DNA from: Chrysopilus asiliformis
Taxonomy: Eukaryota > Arthropoda > Insecta > Diptera > Rhagionidae
Direction of reading: 5' to 3'
Length of the DNA stretch: 64,000 nucleotides
Assembly: GCA_964034945.1 (NCBI GenBank)
Contig: OZ035962.1
Coordinates: 33,817,943 to 33,881,942, forward strand
Shown here: positions 27,801 to 32,529 of the stretch, piece by piece
Layout of the letters: the number at the start of each line of letters is the position of its first letter
How positions within the stretch are numbered: the first letter of the stretch is position 1
Made by a program: the position numbers and the translations under genes
The notes under the pieces: generated by a model
Told to the model about the DNA's origin: nothing
What the model saw: only the letters and a program-made list of their open reading frames with translations
The model's database searches: none

Positions 27801-30721
27801 TACTCCAATATTTTTTAATATATTTTAATATAAACACCAAAGTGGAGCTTAAACAAACACCTGATGGATTCTTTTATTTATCCGTTAGAGTTCGCCCAAA
27901 TGGATAAAAGACAGAGTTATCCAAACGGTTGGACTTAAGCAGTGGGTGGATCAGGAGAACCAACAACTTTGGTCCACGTGCCAGATCGGCACCATAACAA
28001 AGGAATTATGGGGTGGCTTAAATGCAAACCTTACTAAGAGCCTCTTAAATCTGGAACTCCCTCCTAAAGGATTACGCCTTCAAGATGAGGCTGGTAGATA
28101 ATCCACAATGCACGGCTGCGGAGAAGAGCTGGAAACGGTGGAGCATTTCTTGTGTCACTGTCCAGCGTTAACCCGTACTCGCGTCAAATGCTTCGGCCAT
28201 CCCTTTCTAAAGGAACTCCATGAGGCAGGAACTCAGGGCTGAAAGCCGATTCGGAAATATATAGCATTGGCGGGATGGCTAAACAACCGTACTTGAGCTC
28301 AATCTGCTCCAGCGAGGGACATCGGAGGTGTACAATGGGCCCAACTTGAGGCCTACGTGCGTGGGGTTCCAACCAACCAACCAAACGGTTGGACCCTATT
28401 GAGACCCTTTTGCTGTTAAATTCACTTCGAGTTTTTCTGTATGTTGTTTTAATTTTTTGGGCTCAAAAGTTGTTTATATTTATGACTTTGGCTCACAAAC
28501 TAAAGTGTTCATTAACCGAGGTTCCGCTGTACAGGAAACCCTCGATTGACAAAAAAAATTCGTGATTTCGCGTCGTATACAGAAACATGATATATCGAGA
28601 TTTTGTATTTATATTGCTAATTTTTTATGTATGTGCATAAAATGATACAGTTGCAAATTCTGAAAAATGGCTCTATTTAGAATAGATCAGAATAGAAAAA
28701 TTTCAAAAACTTTTGTCGTCGTATGTCGAGGTCGGAAACAAAACAGTAACCCCCGTCGCACATTTCAGCTAAGCTATGTGAGCGAGGCTAGCTATAGTTA
28801 CATAGCTTAGTTGGGTTAGCTCACCTCGTTGCACACTTGAGCTAAGCTACGCGGCGATATTTTCGGTAAATATTTTCACGTTTTCCAGTCCAAAAGCAAT
28901 TGGCACTTACACATTTATGTCCACAAAATACTACACTTTTGAAAACACCGATTCTACACTGTATAGCGCCGAAAATATTTATATGTGAGTGTCAGCGATG
29001 CCAGCGAAGTCGTTCGCGTAGTTGAGGTCTGAACTACGCGAGCGAGATTAGTCCGCGTCGCCCATGACTACGCGATGTAGTTTCATAGTTTCGCTGAAGT
29101 GTGCGGTCGCCAATGCAAATGCTAAGGATTTTACTTTCAGCGAGAAACTTAGCTCACGTAGTTGAGCTCGCTTAGCTGAAGTGTGTGACGGGGGTAAGTA
29201 TTGTATATCGAAACGTTTTATACCGAGGTGATATAACTCGAGGGTTTCCTGTACTTACTAAAACGAAAGACTGTACAGGACCCAAAAGGGATCAGATGCG
29301 GCTCTGGTTAAACAGACTCAGAGTCAAGATTATCGGATTTATAATTTCCAAAATATTAAGTGTTACAATTGTCTTCAGTGTTAAAAGTGCCTACCTTACC
29401 CTAAAAAGCATCTGCCTATAAAATGTATTTAGATCTCTAATGTAATATTGTTCATCTCTGTTTTATTAATTAAATTTTTAATAAGAATTTATGTCTGTCA
29501 CCTCAAAGTAATGTGTTCTCGTCCGCGCCGTACAAGATGTGACTAACGAAATTAAAAGTAAAATATCTCAAAAAAAAAATAGGAATCTCATAGTGATGTC
29601 TGCAGCTTTCATTACATAGTCCTGCCGCTCTAAATAATTTTTTTTTTCTTATATTCTAATTTAGCTTTATTAGCTGCGCAGATGGTTCTTTGCTATTTAC
29701 TGCTCTCAGTTATACTGCTGTCAGTCTGGACAATATAAGTTTTAGTTAAAATTCCTTTTGGGTGTAATCATTTCGTAATGTGTTTATATTTTGTTGTTCC
29801 AGTTAGTATTATCCTAACCGTTAGATGGGGTCCTGGTGCCATCGCGTGTCACCCGTAAAAAATAAAGAGAAAATATAAATTACACAGGTCACTAAGTTTT
29901 TCCACTGAAATCTTAAGCAATATTTTTATAGGGTAAGATGGATTGATGAAGCTAAAAAGTGACCAGCATAAAAAATTATACGAGAAGTTGTAAATAAACT
30001 TGAATTCCTTTTTATCCTCAATTACAACATTGTGTAGTGAAGGTCACAAAAATCTTCTTACACACATATACAGATATATGAAAATAATAATATATAGAAT
30101 TGCAATTGTATTGTAGAATTGTGCGTCGAATCTTAATTGCACAGAAATATAGGTTTGTTGCTTGTTTATTTGGTTGAGTTTCGGGGAAAAGATGTGCTCA
30201 TATAACCTCAGGAAGTGATTAATTAAAGATAATTATAACAAACTTACCTCATTATTTAGACCACGGTCGTTCTCCGCTTCGACGTTGGCGGAGTTTTCAT
30301 TGTATTGAATGGTTTCATGGCCATAGTTGAGTTTGTCGCACTTTTCGTGGTTGATGACATTGTCATATATACTTATGTACGATAAGTAATCTGAACTCTC
30401 TGATGATGATGATGACCGTGATGACGGTCTTCGTCCTGATTTCGATCCTTTTCGCACATTTAACTCCAATGGTGCTGGTAGAATTTCCGTGTTGCGTTCC
30501 CCTGTCGATCCAAATTCCCCCTTAAGTTTTACATTAGGTCGAAGTTCTTGATAATCTGAAGAGCTTTTGACACTGTCTATCGACGCCTTTGCTTTTGGAT
30601 TCGTTGATCCTGTTGCTCCTGATGCTGATGGTTCTGTTGTAGGTGATGTTTGCTTTGAAACACACTTTCCCATAGCATCGTTGCTTTGTTTTCGGGAATA
30701 ATACGGAGTTGAATCAAAGGC
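172..30721 (-). CDS. Eight-exon gene model, serine-rich protein, possibly neuron-navigator/sickie-like (partial, continues left of window)
   Basis: Seen: exons 30248-30721, 10490-10748, 6009-6221, 5621-5945, 5060-5550, 4866-4987, 915-1146 and 172-856 all have AG/GT borders. Their codon remainders match at every junction (0/0, 1+2, 1+2, 2+1, 1+2, 0/0, 1+2), giving about 933 open codons with no stop. The product is rich in Ser, Asn, Asp and Lys, with no membrane segment or signal peptide. Landmarks are a basic K/R-rich stretch followed by MSFGFRKK, a GSRFGFKSSNIVRP motif, SNDSGISSLDNN, and an acidic block ending ESIASDDLMMDFESSSMDSI. Inference: SFGF/RFGF basic motifs, Ser-rich linkers and long introns recall neuron navigators (Drosophila sickie, human NAV2), whose coiled coil and AAA-type ATPase would lie left of base 1. 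The family name is uncertain; the exon structure is firm. More 5' exons may lie upstream. Confidence 0.8.
915..1146 (-). CDS. Internal exon (232 bp) of the minus-strand gene
   Basis: A TTCTATTACAG acceptor leads into SGCLKDYATSSKNSSPESS. The exon ends in ERPNNLL plus one base before GTAAGT. That base joins TG of the next exon to give Leu, followed by SLTDSSILNS. The content is Ser/Asp/Glu-rich linker (SLSLSSSDDIKDNQNEK) with no recognisable fold. Phase 0 at the start matches the phase 0 end of the small exon at 4866-4987. Confidence 0.85.
1370..1536 (+). repeat. Dispersed repeat, copy 1 (second copy near 59.73-59.89 kb)
   Basis: The stretch from TTTACTTTCTTATAC through GAGCATTATTACAAAAAT to the CTGTTAG-rich end is matched in the same orientation near 59728-59885. 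The dispersed copies point to a mobile family, and no coding capacity is visible. The foldback element at 1537 begins where this repeat's CTGTTAG tail stops. Confidence 0.5.
1537..2325. mobile_element. Foldback element: near-perfect 358-bp inverted arms with 38-nt loop
   Basis: Bases 1537-1894 are the reverse complement of 1933-2290 with few mismatches, and the loop is 1895-1932. The arms start GTGCCTGTTCACATTGG. A terminal motif beginning CCTGTTCA and ATTGGTTGAAATAG occurs at the left end, again in the loop, at the right end, and once more at about 2291-2325. This suggests head-to-head duplication of a smaller TIR element. No transposase is visible; the 85-aa ORFs on both strands are mirror images of the same arm. 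No clear TSD was found. Confidence 0.85.
2326..2440 (+). repeat. Degenerate TTAGTCTG tandem array
   Basis: An imperfect 8-bp repeat of the type TTAGTCTG covers this stretch. A shorter run of the same unit lies at 1505-1540, on the other side of the foldback element. The foldback therefore appears to be inserted in, or born with, this array. From 2441 to 3186 I see only AT-rich DNA and one hAT-like palindromic hint near 2937 (TGACCATCGAATATT), no gene. Confidence 0.7.
3187..4103 (+). mobile_element. Tc1/mariner-superfamily element, degenerate
   Basis: The terminal inverted repeats read AAGGGTGTTTTTT at the left and the complement AAAAAACACCCTT at the right, flanked by TA (3185-3186 and 4104-4105), the target duplication of this superfamily. 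Further inside, AGATAGAACTT and AAGTTCTATC also pair. The element encloses a broken transposase. It lies in the intron between the 4866-4987 and 915-1146 exons and is read antisense to the host gene. Confidence 0.85.
3302..4027 (+). pseudogene. Mariner-type transposase pseudogene
   Basis: The N-terminus (MNRLTLEQRCQIIQIY) is followed by an in-frame stop. A large deletion then jumps to the catalytic part (QNCRIWSETNPQE, GGIIGPYFFKNE, VTVNGDRYR). Near 3630 the frame changes into WFQQDGAMCHTA, NWPPSSCDLTPLDY and VYADKPAAIDALE, ending in ENWTSRM-like sequence and a stop at 4027. The usual FLWGY residues after LDY are deleted. In this family the transposase catalyses cut-and-paste with a DDD/E triad; part of the core is gone, so this copy must be inactive. 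Confidence 0.88.
4104..4865. other. Intronic interval with no gene
   Basis: AT-rich sequence. At 4385-4440 a fragment beginning CCAGGGCCGGCCAAGACC looks like the terminus of a hAT-type element, but I found no matching second end. Palindromic ACCGAATA strings near 4130-4215 may belong to another element into which the mariner inserted. Nothing else is supported. Confidence 0.4.
4866..4987 (-). CDS. 122-bp internal exon of the minus-strand gene
   Basis: The acceptor TTTGTTTTTAG precedes AT, which completes an Asn codon begun by the single A left at the end of the 5060-5550 exon. Forty open codons follow (TTNSGMNREINNSITYSSDA, then a Glu/Lys-rich tail ending SEKHGK), closing exactly in phase before GTAAGC. 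The next exon starts in phase 0. Fit on both sides, two consensus splice sites and Ser/Asn-rich composition like its neighbours make it a real exon despite its length. Confidence 0.85.
5060..5550 (-). CDS. Internal exon (491 bp) of the minus-strand gene
   Basis: It opens with T after TAATTTAG, completing Ile from AT of the previous exon, then VRPTPQPAISVSRFTLHTKS. It continues through SNDSGISSLDNNPIGHG, a basic SPRRARNRPRNLEMIISE run, HKFEVRDMDDS and a Pro/Leu-rich patch. The donor after CAAA is GTAATA, a weaker consensus than the others; its one-base remainder matches the two-base start of the 4866-4987 exon, which supports it. Without splicing the frame runs on only ten more codons to a stop near 5031. 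Confidence 0.82.
5621..5945 (-). CDS. Internal exon (325 bp) of the minus-strand gene
   Basis: The acceptor TTAATTTCCAG is followed by CT, completing Ala with the G left by the upstream exon. Then come DKRRSKSASGAANSNRS and 107 codons rich in Gln, Asn and Ser (QQRHQEEKEK, FENSRQNDTNSD). It ends GTTAT before GTAAGT and joins T of the next exon to give Ile. No domain is recognised; this looks like disordered linker with a basic patch at its start. Confidence 0.85.
6009..6221 (-). CDS. Internal exon (213 bp) with RFGF-type motif
   Basis: The acceptor CTATTTTAAG is followed by GA, completing Gly with the G left by the 10490-10748 exon. The frame reads NENSNGRNETKRDILRSTRR, then a Gly/Ser segment and KGSRFGFKSSNIVRPASTGL, ending FI plus G before GTAAAC. 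The basic RFGFK motif resembles SFGFRKK in the upstream exon and recalls repeated FGF/R motifs of neuron navigators. A second open frame over the same bases (MVEMKLKEIF) does not fit the splice phases and is rejected. Confidence 0.83.
6222..6636. other. Intronic interval with no gene
   Basis: AT-rich intron sequence between the 6009-6221 exon and the first INE-1-like element. No ORF, tandem repeat or inverted repeat stands out. Confidence 0.4.
6637..7219 (+). mobile_element. INE-1/DINE-1-like non-autonomous element, copy A
   Basis: It starts TATACCCGTATGGTGAAACC, has the GTCTGTCC tetranucleotide tract (GTCY)n at about 6770-6832, and near the 3' end has TCACCATACGGG, the complement of the start. 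It finishes with the hairpin TTGCCAGATTGGCAA and a TTTTGTTATG tail. Known: INE-1/DINE-1 and dipteran mini-me elements share a TATACCCG-type start, a (GTCY)n core and a 3' hairpin, and are regarded as Helentron relatives. Copies here define a local family. ORFs inside are artefacts of the tract. Confidence 0.85.
7220..7690 (+). repeat. Dispersed repeat family 2, copy at 7.2-7.7 kb
   Basis: Stretches such as GAGTTATTTAAGATACGTA, ACGGACAGACCGATG, CACGGACAT and a CGGATTTCGTACTGATC end recur in the same orientation at about 46.85-47.98 kb, and as the complement at about 10.08-10.42 kb. No coding capacity is evident. This copy preserves the uninterrupted CCCGTTAAAGC site that carries a TIR insertion in the 47-kb copy. 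Confidence 0.65.
7691..8284 (+). mobile_element. INE-1-like element, copy B
   Basis: Same architecture as copy A: TATACCCGTATGGTGAAACC start, a long GTCTGTCC tract at about 7800-7898, GGCGCGGATTGCGGGCGC core, TCACCATACGGG and the 3' hairpin. It lacks the GGGTATATTAACTTTGCC stretch just after the start. Copy C lies about 430 bp away in inverted orientation. Confidence 0.85.
8345..8581. mobile_element. piggyBac-like MITE (237 bp)
   Basis: TTAA (8341-8344) is followed by CACTCTAACTGCCACG, and the element ends CGTGGCAGTTAGAGTG before TTAA (8582-8585). Perfect 16-bp inverted ends with a TTAA duplication are the piggyBac hallmark. The interior is AT-rich and non-coding. It sits in the spacer between INE-1-like copies B and C. 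Confidence 0.85.
8717..9276 (-). mobile_element. INE-1-like element, copy C (inverted to B)
   Basis: Read on the minus strand it starts TATACCCGTATGGTGAAACC at 9276, has a short GTCY tract at about 9107-9144 and ends in the TTGCCAGATTGGCAA hairpin near 8740. With copy B it forms an inverted pair with arms of roughly 560-590 bp and a spacer of about 430 bp. Confidence 0.85.
9277..10079. other. Intron with palindromic TGTAAAATTACA-type debris
   Basis: Short strings like TGTAAAATTACA recur here and at 8610-8715, suggesting remnants of one element interrupted by copies B and C. CAGTGAAAGCTC near 9448 and GGAGCTTTCATTA near 9613 could be ends of a pogo-like MITE, but the terminal bases do not match well. 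No gene. Confidence 0.35.
10080..10430 (-). repeat. Dispersed repeat family 2, minus-strand copy
   Basis: The complement reads a GTGGGAGGTACCCGTTATAG-like start, CAAAAGTTGACAGAAA, a GACAGACAGAGAGACAG tract and GACACGGATTTCGTATTGAT, all matched in the copy near 47.75-47.98 kb. The 126-aa ORF over it is not a gene. The repeat ends close to the splice donor of the 10490-10748 exon. Confidence 0.6.
10490..10748 (-). CDS. Internal exon (259 bp) with SFGFRKK motif
   Basis: After the acceptor TTTTTTAACAG the frame is phase 0: GQSESKKSKKRGPETKGTAM, then SFGFRKKSHTPNP, Asn/Ser/Glu-rich sequence and KDKNGN plus G before GTATGT. The remaining G is completed by GA of the 6009-6221 exon. The Lys-rich start and SFGFRKK resemble the basic microtubule-interaction segments of navigator-type proteins (inference). 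The Met inside SFGF context is not the likely start because the frame is open back to the acceptor. Confidence 0.85.
11105..11610 (+). repeat. Modular dispersed repeat (GGATAACG/GGGGGTTTTTGGG modules)
   Basis: A CTGTCTGTTTGTCTGTCTG start is followed by a TTTTGACCCACTTCC block, then two to three modules built of GGTCCTGTAAGGATAACG, TTTTCCTCAAATTTTCCGG and TGGGGGTTTTTGGG then GAATCTGATTCTG. The same modules recur at 36.1-36.4 and 43.3-43.7 kb, and inverted at 20.3-20.5 and 57.6-58.1 kb. This is most likely a non-autonomous Helitron-like family. At 11610-11720 it abuts a fragment starting GTGGTTGCCCAAC, like a hAT end. Confidence 0.6.
12547..12741. mobile_element. Miniature INE-1-like element with two inverted 5' ends
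   Basis: The left end is TATACCCCTATGGTGAAACC; the sequence runs through the usual first 170 bases and a short GTCY tract, then ends TTTGGTTTCACCATGCGCGTATA, the complement of the same 5' terminus. No 3' hairpin is present. It looks like what remains after internal deletion of a head-to-head pair such as copies B and C. Confidence 0.7.
13297..13639. mobile_element. TA-flanked MITE (343 bp)
   Basis: The ends CACGGCAAAAAATCCTGGAG and, inverted, CACGGTAAAAAATCTTGGAG are flanked by TA on both sides (13295-13296, 13640-13641). The TA duplication points to the Tc1/mariner/pogo group. It is AT-rich inside, without an ORF. Confidence 0.75.
13999..14015 (+). repeat. G17 homopolymer
   Basis: Seventeen consecutive G bases lie between GAAAATGT-like sequence and CTGCTAATG. 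The run is prone to slippage and read errors. No gene is visible in the surrounding 2 kb. Confidence 0.9.
16087..16243. mobile_element. Small PIF/Harbinger-like MITE 1
   Basis: The left end AGCCTAATTCAGACTAACG pairs with the right end CGTTAGTCTGAATTGGGCT. The flanks are TAA and TTA, both of the TWA type favoured by PIF/Harbinger. The short inner repeat CGATTGCGATTACGATT is also inverted at the other end. Confidence 0.7.
16419..16642. mobile_element. PIF/Harbinger-like MITE 2
   Basis: The left end AGCCTACGCATCCAATTACG and the inverted right end AGCCTAAACCACAATTACGC are each followed by the GTGCGTGCGTGCGGCA block. Both sides carry TAA. The interior is unusually GC-rich (GCGTTGCCGCGTCCGTGCCG) for this AT-rich region. 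The first bases AGCCTA match MITE 1. Confidence 0.78.
17589..17890. mobile_element. Possible pogo/Tigger-like remnant
   Basis: TACAATGGAATTTCGATAAG and following TCGAACTTCCATAACTCG resemble the CTCGATAAGTCG ends of pogo-type elements. Further CGATAACTCGAAG strings follow to about 17820. The right terminus is not identified. Confidence 0.35.
18025..18210 (-). mobile_element. Truncated, divergent INE-1-like fragment (copy H)
   Basis: The complement matches the 3' part of the divergent copy at 56.2-56.7 kb: CGATTGGATTTTGAT, TATGTAAAAT and a terminal ATTGCTCTCTGGCAATTGTG hairpin. The 5' half with the GTCY tract is absent. Confidence 0.6.
18483..18899 (+). CDS. Cysteine-rich (CXC-like) protein fragment with acidic tail, captured in a hAT
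   Basis: The ATG at 18483 opens 138 codons to TAA (an upstream in-frame TTG is ignored). Around residues 20-48 is WGGTFNNNFLQPVSTLLPPA, then PEELLN. Residues about 50-85 hold a dense Cys pattern (CNCTKGCGSNCGCRK, GLPCSIVCSFCRGQPCLN), nine Cys in a metal-binding-like array reminiscent of tesmin/CXC repeats. The last about 50 residues are Asp/Glu-rich. From memory, similar tails end long uncharacterised insect proteins; I cannot confirm this. The N-terminal part looks like a truncated exon, so this may be a captured 3' exon rather than a full gene. No promoter or splice evidence. Confidence 0.5.
   Translation: MLKSIKRKMHKLGNNFISWGGTFNNNFLQPVSTLLPPAPEELLNSVFCNCTKGCGSNCGCRKIGLPCSIVCSFCRGQPCLNPASCDITESFDNLNDVDDELDLIGTLTLNASEGDTYMEDEGQQEQEEGEEEAEAEEE
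19018..19375 (+). repeat. Two-unit direct repeat, about 190-bp period, inside the hAT
   Basis: Unit 1 at about 19020-19170 and unit 2 at about 19210-19362 share TATCTCGAAAACT, TTTTTGTAGAGAATTT, AATTCATCTGAAC, ACAAAG(C/T)GAGATA and TTTGACCTTGAATAA in the same order. They are diverged and non-coding, downstream of the Cys-rich ORF. Confidence 0.7.
19917..20291 (+). repeat. 18-bp minisatellite, about 20 units
   Basis: The unit TTCTTTGTCTCTCACAAA is repeated nearly perfectly. Because 18 is a multiple of three, all frames stay open and produce false ORFs on both strands (KEFVRD repeats on minus). The array begins three bases after the hAT target duplication and ends at the modular repeat at 20296. 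There are no unique spacers, so it is not a CRISPR array. Confidence 0.95.
20296..20530 (-). repeat. Modular dispersed repeat, minus copy
   Basis: The complement carries GGGTCGCTGAAACC-like, TTTTCCTCAAATTTTCC, CCTTGTAAGGATAAGG, TTGACTTGAAATTTTGCAC and TCTGTCTATCTCT-like blocks in the order seen at 11.1 and 36.1 kb. It continues directly from the 18-bp minisatellite. Confidence 0.6.
21322..21727 (+). mobile_element. Non-autonomous Helitron (406 bp)
   Basis: It starts TCTATATATAAAAAATCG after a host A and ends with the hairpin CCCGGCAACGACGGG followed by ATGCAAGCTAG before a host T. TC start, 3' hairpin, CTAG terminus and insertion between A and T without duplication are the Helitron hallmarks. 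A GACTGACTGACTCA tract follows the start, and the interior holds GGGGTCGCTGATCCCGAATC and TCCTGCAAGGATAAG modules shared with the dispersed family. Confidence 0.85.
21728..22480. other. Interval rich in TCATCATGAG-like strings with a short tandem duplication
   Basis: GTTCATCAAGTTTA and ATGCTTCAGTTCTTCAATTT are duplicated in tandem at about 22092-22175. The strings TCATGATGA, GAGTTCATC and GAGCTCATC recur to 22475. A TTTCAGTTGTGTTGAGCG start-like motif lies near 21818. I cannot assign an element or a gene; the 72-aa ORF at 21891 has no recognisable domain. Confidence 0.4.
22485..22930. repeat. Dispersed repeat resembling 48.8-49.25 kb
   Basis: Roughly 110-bp modules contain strings like CTCTGACCCCTTCACCAGCT, ATCTCGTAAACC and GTCCTGCTATATCTGAAACC, then a TTTTATGGGATTT-type segment. 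A similar series (CCTCTGACCCCCTCTCCATC) occurs at 49.1 kb. No coding capacity. Confidence 0.4.
23651..24442. mobile_element. Element with about 250-bp inverted arms
   Basis: The ends TCCTAAGCAG and CTGCTTAGGA bracket arms 23651-about 23900 and about 24207-24442. They share, inverted, CTTATATATGAAAGTATAAA, GCATAATGCATTACGG, CAACAACAACAATAAG and ATTTGCATATTTTCTTGAG. The spacer of about 300 bp is non-coding. No clear target duplication. Likely a foldback or long-TIR MITE. Confidence 0.8.
25363..25475 (+). mobile_element. Partial copy of the AGTGGTATTCC MITE (full copy at 60250-60450)
   Basis: GGAGTGGTATTCCGTAACTT through GTAGTATTCGCTGTCTCTG to AAATGACAGGGCAAAAC matches one unit of the element at 60.25 kb, in the same orientation. 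The right terminus GGAATACCACT is missing here. Confidence 0.7.
25756..26300 (+). mobile_element. INE-1-like element, copy E, inside a hAT
   Basis: It has the TATACCCGTATGGTGAAACC start, a short GTCCGTCC tract, GCGCGGATTGCGGGCGCACG core, TCACCATACGGG and terminal hairpin, ending GTTATG. It lies between CCCCTTTT and CATAGTCAAAACTTG. The same junction without the element (CCCCTTTTCATAGTCAAAAC) occurs just upstream at 25717-25737, so the empty site can be read directly. Confidence 0.88.
26575..27300. mobile_element. Nested hAT-like MITE (726 bp), TSD CCCATGAG
   Basis: The left end CAGTGTTGTGCCGCGTAG and inverted right end CAGTGTTGTTCCTCTACG are flanked by CCCATGAG (26567-26574, 27301-27308). 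Both subterminal regions are dense arrays of GTCTACGCGTAGAC-like palindromes (TAGACAAT and GTCTAC strings), candidate transposase-binding repeats. No ORF. Confidence 0.9.
27935..28380 (+). mobile_element. 5'-truncated non-LTR retrotransposon with 14-bp TSD
   Basis: CCAAACGGTTGGAC occurs at 27921-27934 and again at 28381-28394. The insert ends in a (CCAA)n tail. One plus-strand frame encodes a C-terminal fragment with CGEELETVEHFLCHCPAL, the HFLxxCP pattern at the end of jockey/I/R1-type pol proteins, then KCFGHPFLKELHEAG and IALAGWLNNRT. Stops and frame changes show decay. The 66-aa minus ORF is a shadow. Confidence 0.82.
28532..29251. mobile_element. pogo/Tigger-like MITE hosting a PIF MITE
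   Basis: The ends CAGGAAACCCTCGATTGAC and inverted CAGGAAACCCTCGAGTTAT are flanked by TA (28530-28531, 29252-29253), as in pogo/Tigger elements. TATATCGAGAT and ATATCGAAACG strings follow inside each end. A PIF-type MITE lies at 28750-29194. No transposase. Confidence 0.85.
28750..29194. mobile_element. PIF/Harbinger-like MITE inside the pogo-like element
   Basis: The ends CCCCCGTCGCACATTTCAGC and inverted CCCCCGTCACACACTTCAGC are flanked by TAA (28747-28749, 29195-29197). AGCTAAGC and CTACGCGAGC strings repeat in both subterminal regions. GC content is higher than its surroundings. No ORF. Confidence 0.88.
30248..30721 (-). CDS. Most upstream visible exon (474 bp) of the minus-strand gene
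   Basis: The donor after NNE is GTAAGT, phase 0. The first Met (30673) opens MGKCVSKQTSPTTEPSASGA, a Gly-2/Cys-4 start that could be N-myristoylated and palmitoylated if used. However, the frame stays open 16 codons upstream (AFDSTPYYSRKQSNDA) to a good acceptor, TTTTCATGCTCAG at 30722. The exon is therefore more likely internal, with the true start further upstream, unless an alternative promoter makes this a first exon. The remainder is Ser/Lys-rich (GRRPSSRSSSSSESSDYLSY) and acidic at the end. No domain is recognised. Confidence 0.8.
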
Positions 30722-31860
30722 CTGAGCATGAAAATAACAAAAGGGCTCAGTTAAAATACAAGGAACATTATTAATTAGATTTACTTTTTTGTAATAAGGA
30801 AGGAAGGAAAAGGATTGAATACTGAAAAGGATGAAATGGTGTGGGTATTAGCTGTGTAGAATTTGGGTCTAAAAAGAAGTTAAAGTTATTTTGGAGAAAG
30901 TAGCCACCATCGCTTCGGACTACATCATGTATTTATATCACACGTATATATAGTATATTTGTGGATTTATACTCTGGCAATTGTAACAAAGTTTCGGCAT
31001 AATGAAAGAAGGTTGGCACTCAAATCATTTTGCGTAATTACATTCGCAGGTCAGAGAAAGTTAAAGTGCAAGGCGTAGTGTATTTATTTCAGCTAAAGTT
31101 GTACGTTTCATGTCACTTATACCAATAATAAAATGTAAACTTAGACACAGGAGTAATAAAAGTATATGTAAATATAGTTGGGTTAGGGATTCGTTACACC
31201 CTTAATAAAATAAAGGGGTTATGGTGTTATTCACTGTGAAATTAGCCTTTGCTCTGATTGATTAGCGAATTAGTATGATACCTAATTACAAAGCATGAAT
31301 AAGGTCAGGCAATAAATATTTTTAAATTATTTCGTGTGAAAACAGCTGGATACTTGTTATAATTAATTTTGCATAAAATTTTGGTGAATATAATAGGGGG
31401 TGAATTAAATTTAGCCTTTCGATCAAATACAATTAAAAGAGATGAGTTAGATTTAATTTTGATAAAATTGATTTAATATACGTAGCTTTATTTGAATTAA
31501 TTTAACGTTTATTTAAAGCATCGCATCGGTTTATGACTCATCAAAATGTTTGGTCCTATTGTAGATATTTACTGGGCTGTCTAAAAATTTAAAGTCGAAC
31601 ATTTAAGGACCATTTCTGTGAAACGCAAAAATTTGAACATCTTTTTAGAGAATTGGTCCTTTGTGCTCTTAAAATCTTGAACTCATTACGAGAACTGGAA
31701 CTCCCAAAATCAGTGGTTCCCGACATTTTTCAGCAGACGCTTTTTTGAAGAGCCATCAATATATTGAATTCCACTAATTTTTTTTTACAATGAAGTATTA
31801 GTATTGACTATAAGATGAAGTTCTTAGCGTTTTTTGGTGAAAGATCTTCTTCATTTTTGC
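30722..31860. other. Interval with no gene
   Basis: AT-rich DNA upstream of the visible first exon. No convincing further exon, repeat array or TIR element was found. A promoter cannot be placed. Confidence 0.4.
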
Positions 31861-32482
31861 TTACAAATGGATTTCAAAGTATGTTCCATTGGAAGCTATA
31901 ACCTTAGCACATCTTTCAGGCAAAAGACGGATTCCTTGAGTGAAGAAGGCCTGCTCTTTCGCGCTGATCCAGTCATGCACCCTTTTGTTCATCTTCTCAT
32001 ATGAATGGAACCGCATTCCATTAAGACCTGATAGCACCGATCTAAAGAAATGGTAATCAGAAGGGGCAATGTCTGGGGAGTATACCGAGTGGGGTACAAC
32101 TTGACCTCTTCTAGGTATATTTTGACCGGCTTAACAATGTATTGCTTTGCGTTGTCGTGGAGTCGAATCAACTTGTCATGCCTATCGGCCCATTCCGGAC
32201 GTTTTTCGCCAATACCTCGCTTCAAACTTATCAGTTGACGGCGACAGACTTCGCCACTGGTGGTTTCCGACGGTTTCAATAGCTCATAGTTCACAACCCT
32301 CTTCAAATACCACTTTATTTCTCACAACGAAATCACCACGCCTTAAAATCTGCCTATGGATTCTGGTAGAGCATAATTGCCATAGGCTTCCACAAGCAAA
32401 CGATACGATTCCGCGGCACTTTTCTTCATAAAATGGCAATGAAGTAATACTACCCGCTCTTACTTGGCACAAAACTTGACAT
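31861..32482 (-). pseudogene. Classic mariner transposase pseudogene, internally deleted
   Basis: On minus, MSSFVPSK at 32482 is the usual mariner start. After stops and frame changes the best-preserved part reads RVVNYELLKPSETTSGE, then KRPEWADRHDKLIRLHDNA (the second catalytic Asp region) and AKPVKIYLEEVK. After another disruption it ends FFTQGIRLLPERCAKVIASN and a stop at 31861. Full mariner transposases are near 345 codons; about 620 bp remain. It belongs to a different lineage from the copy at 3.2 kb. Terminal repeats were not located. Confidence 0.85.
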
Positions 32483-32529
32483 TTTCAGCAAGAGAAAAAT
32501 AATAGCAGTTTACGCTTCCAACAAATGTC

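Larger units (their letters stand above)
10749..30247 (-). other. 19.5-kb intron of the minus-strand gene, filled with mobile elements
   Basis: The flanking exons both meet it in phase 0 (donor GTAAGT at 30247, acceptor AACAG at 10749). Within it I list INE-1-like, hAT, PIF/Harbinger, pogo-like, Helitron and non-LTR insertions separately. Cassette exons with a multiple-of-three length could be hidden here. Intervals with nothing I can name: 10750-11100, 11740-12546, 12742-13296, 14016-16086, 16643-17588, 20531-21321, 22931-23650, 24443-25362 and 29252-30247. Confidence 0.75.
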
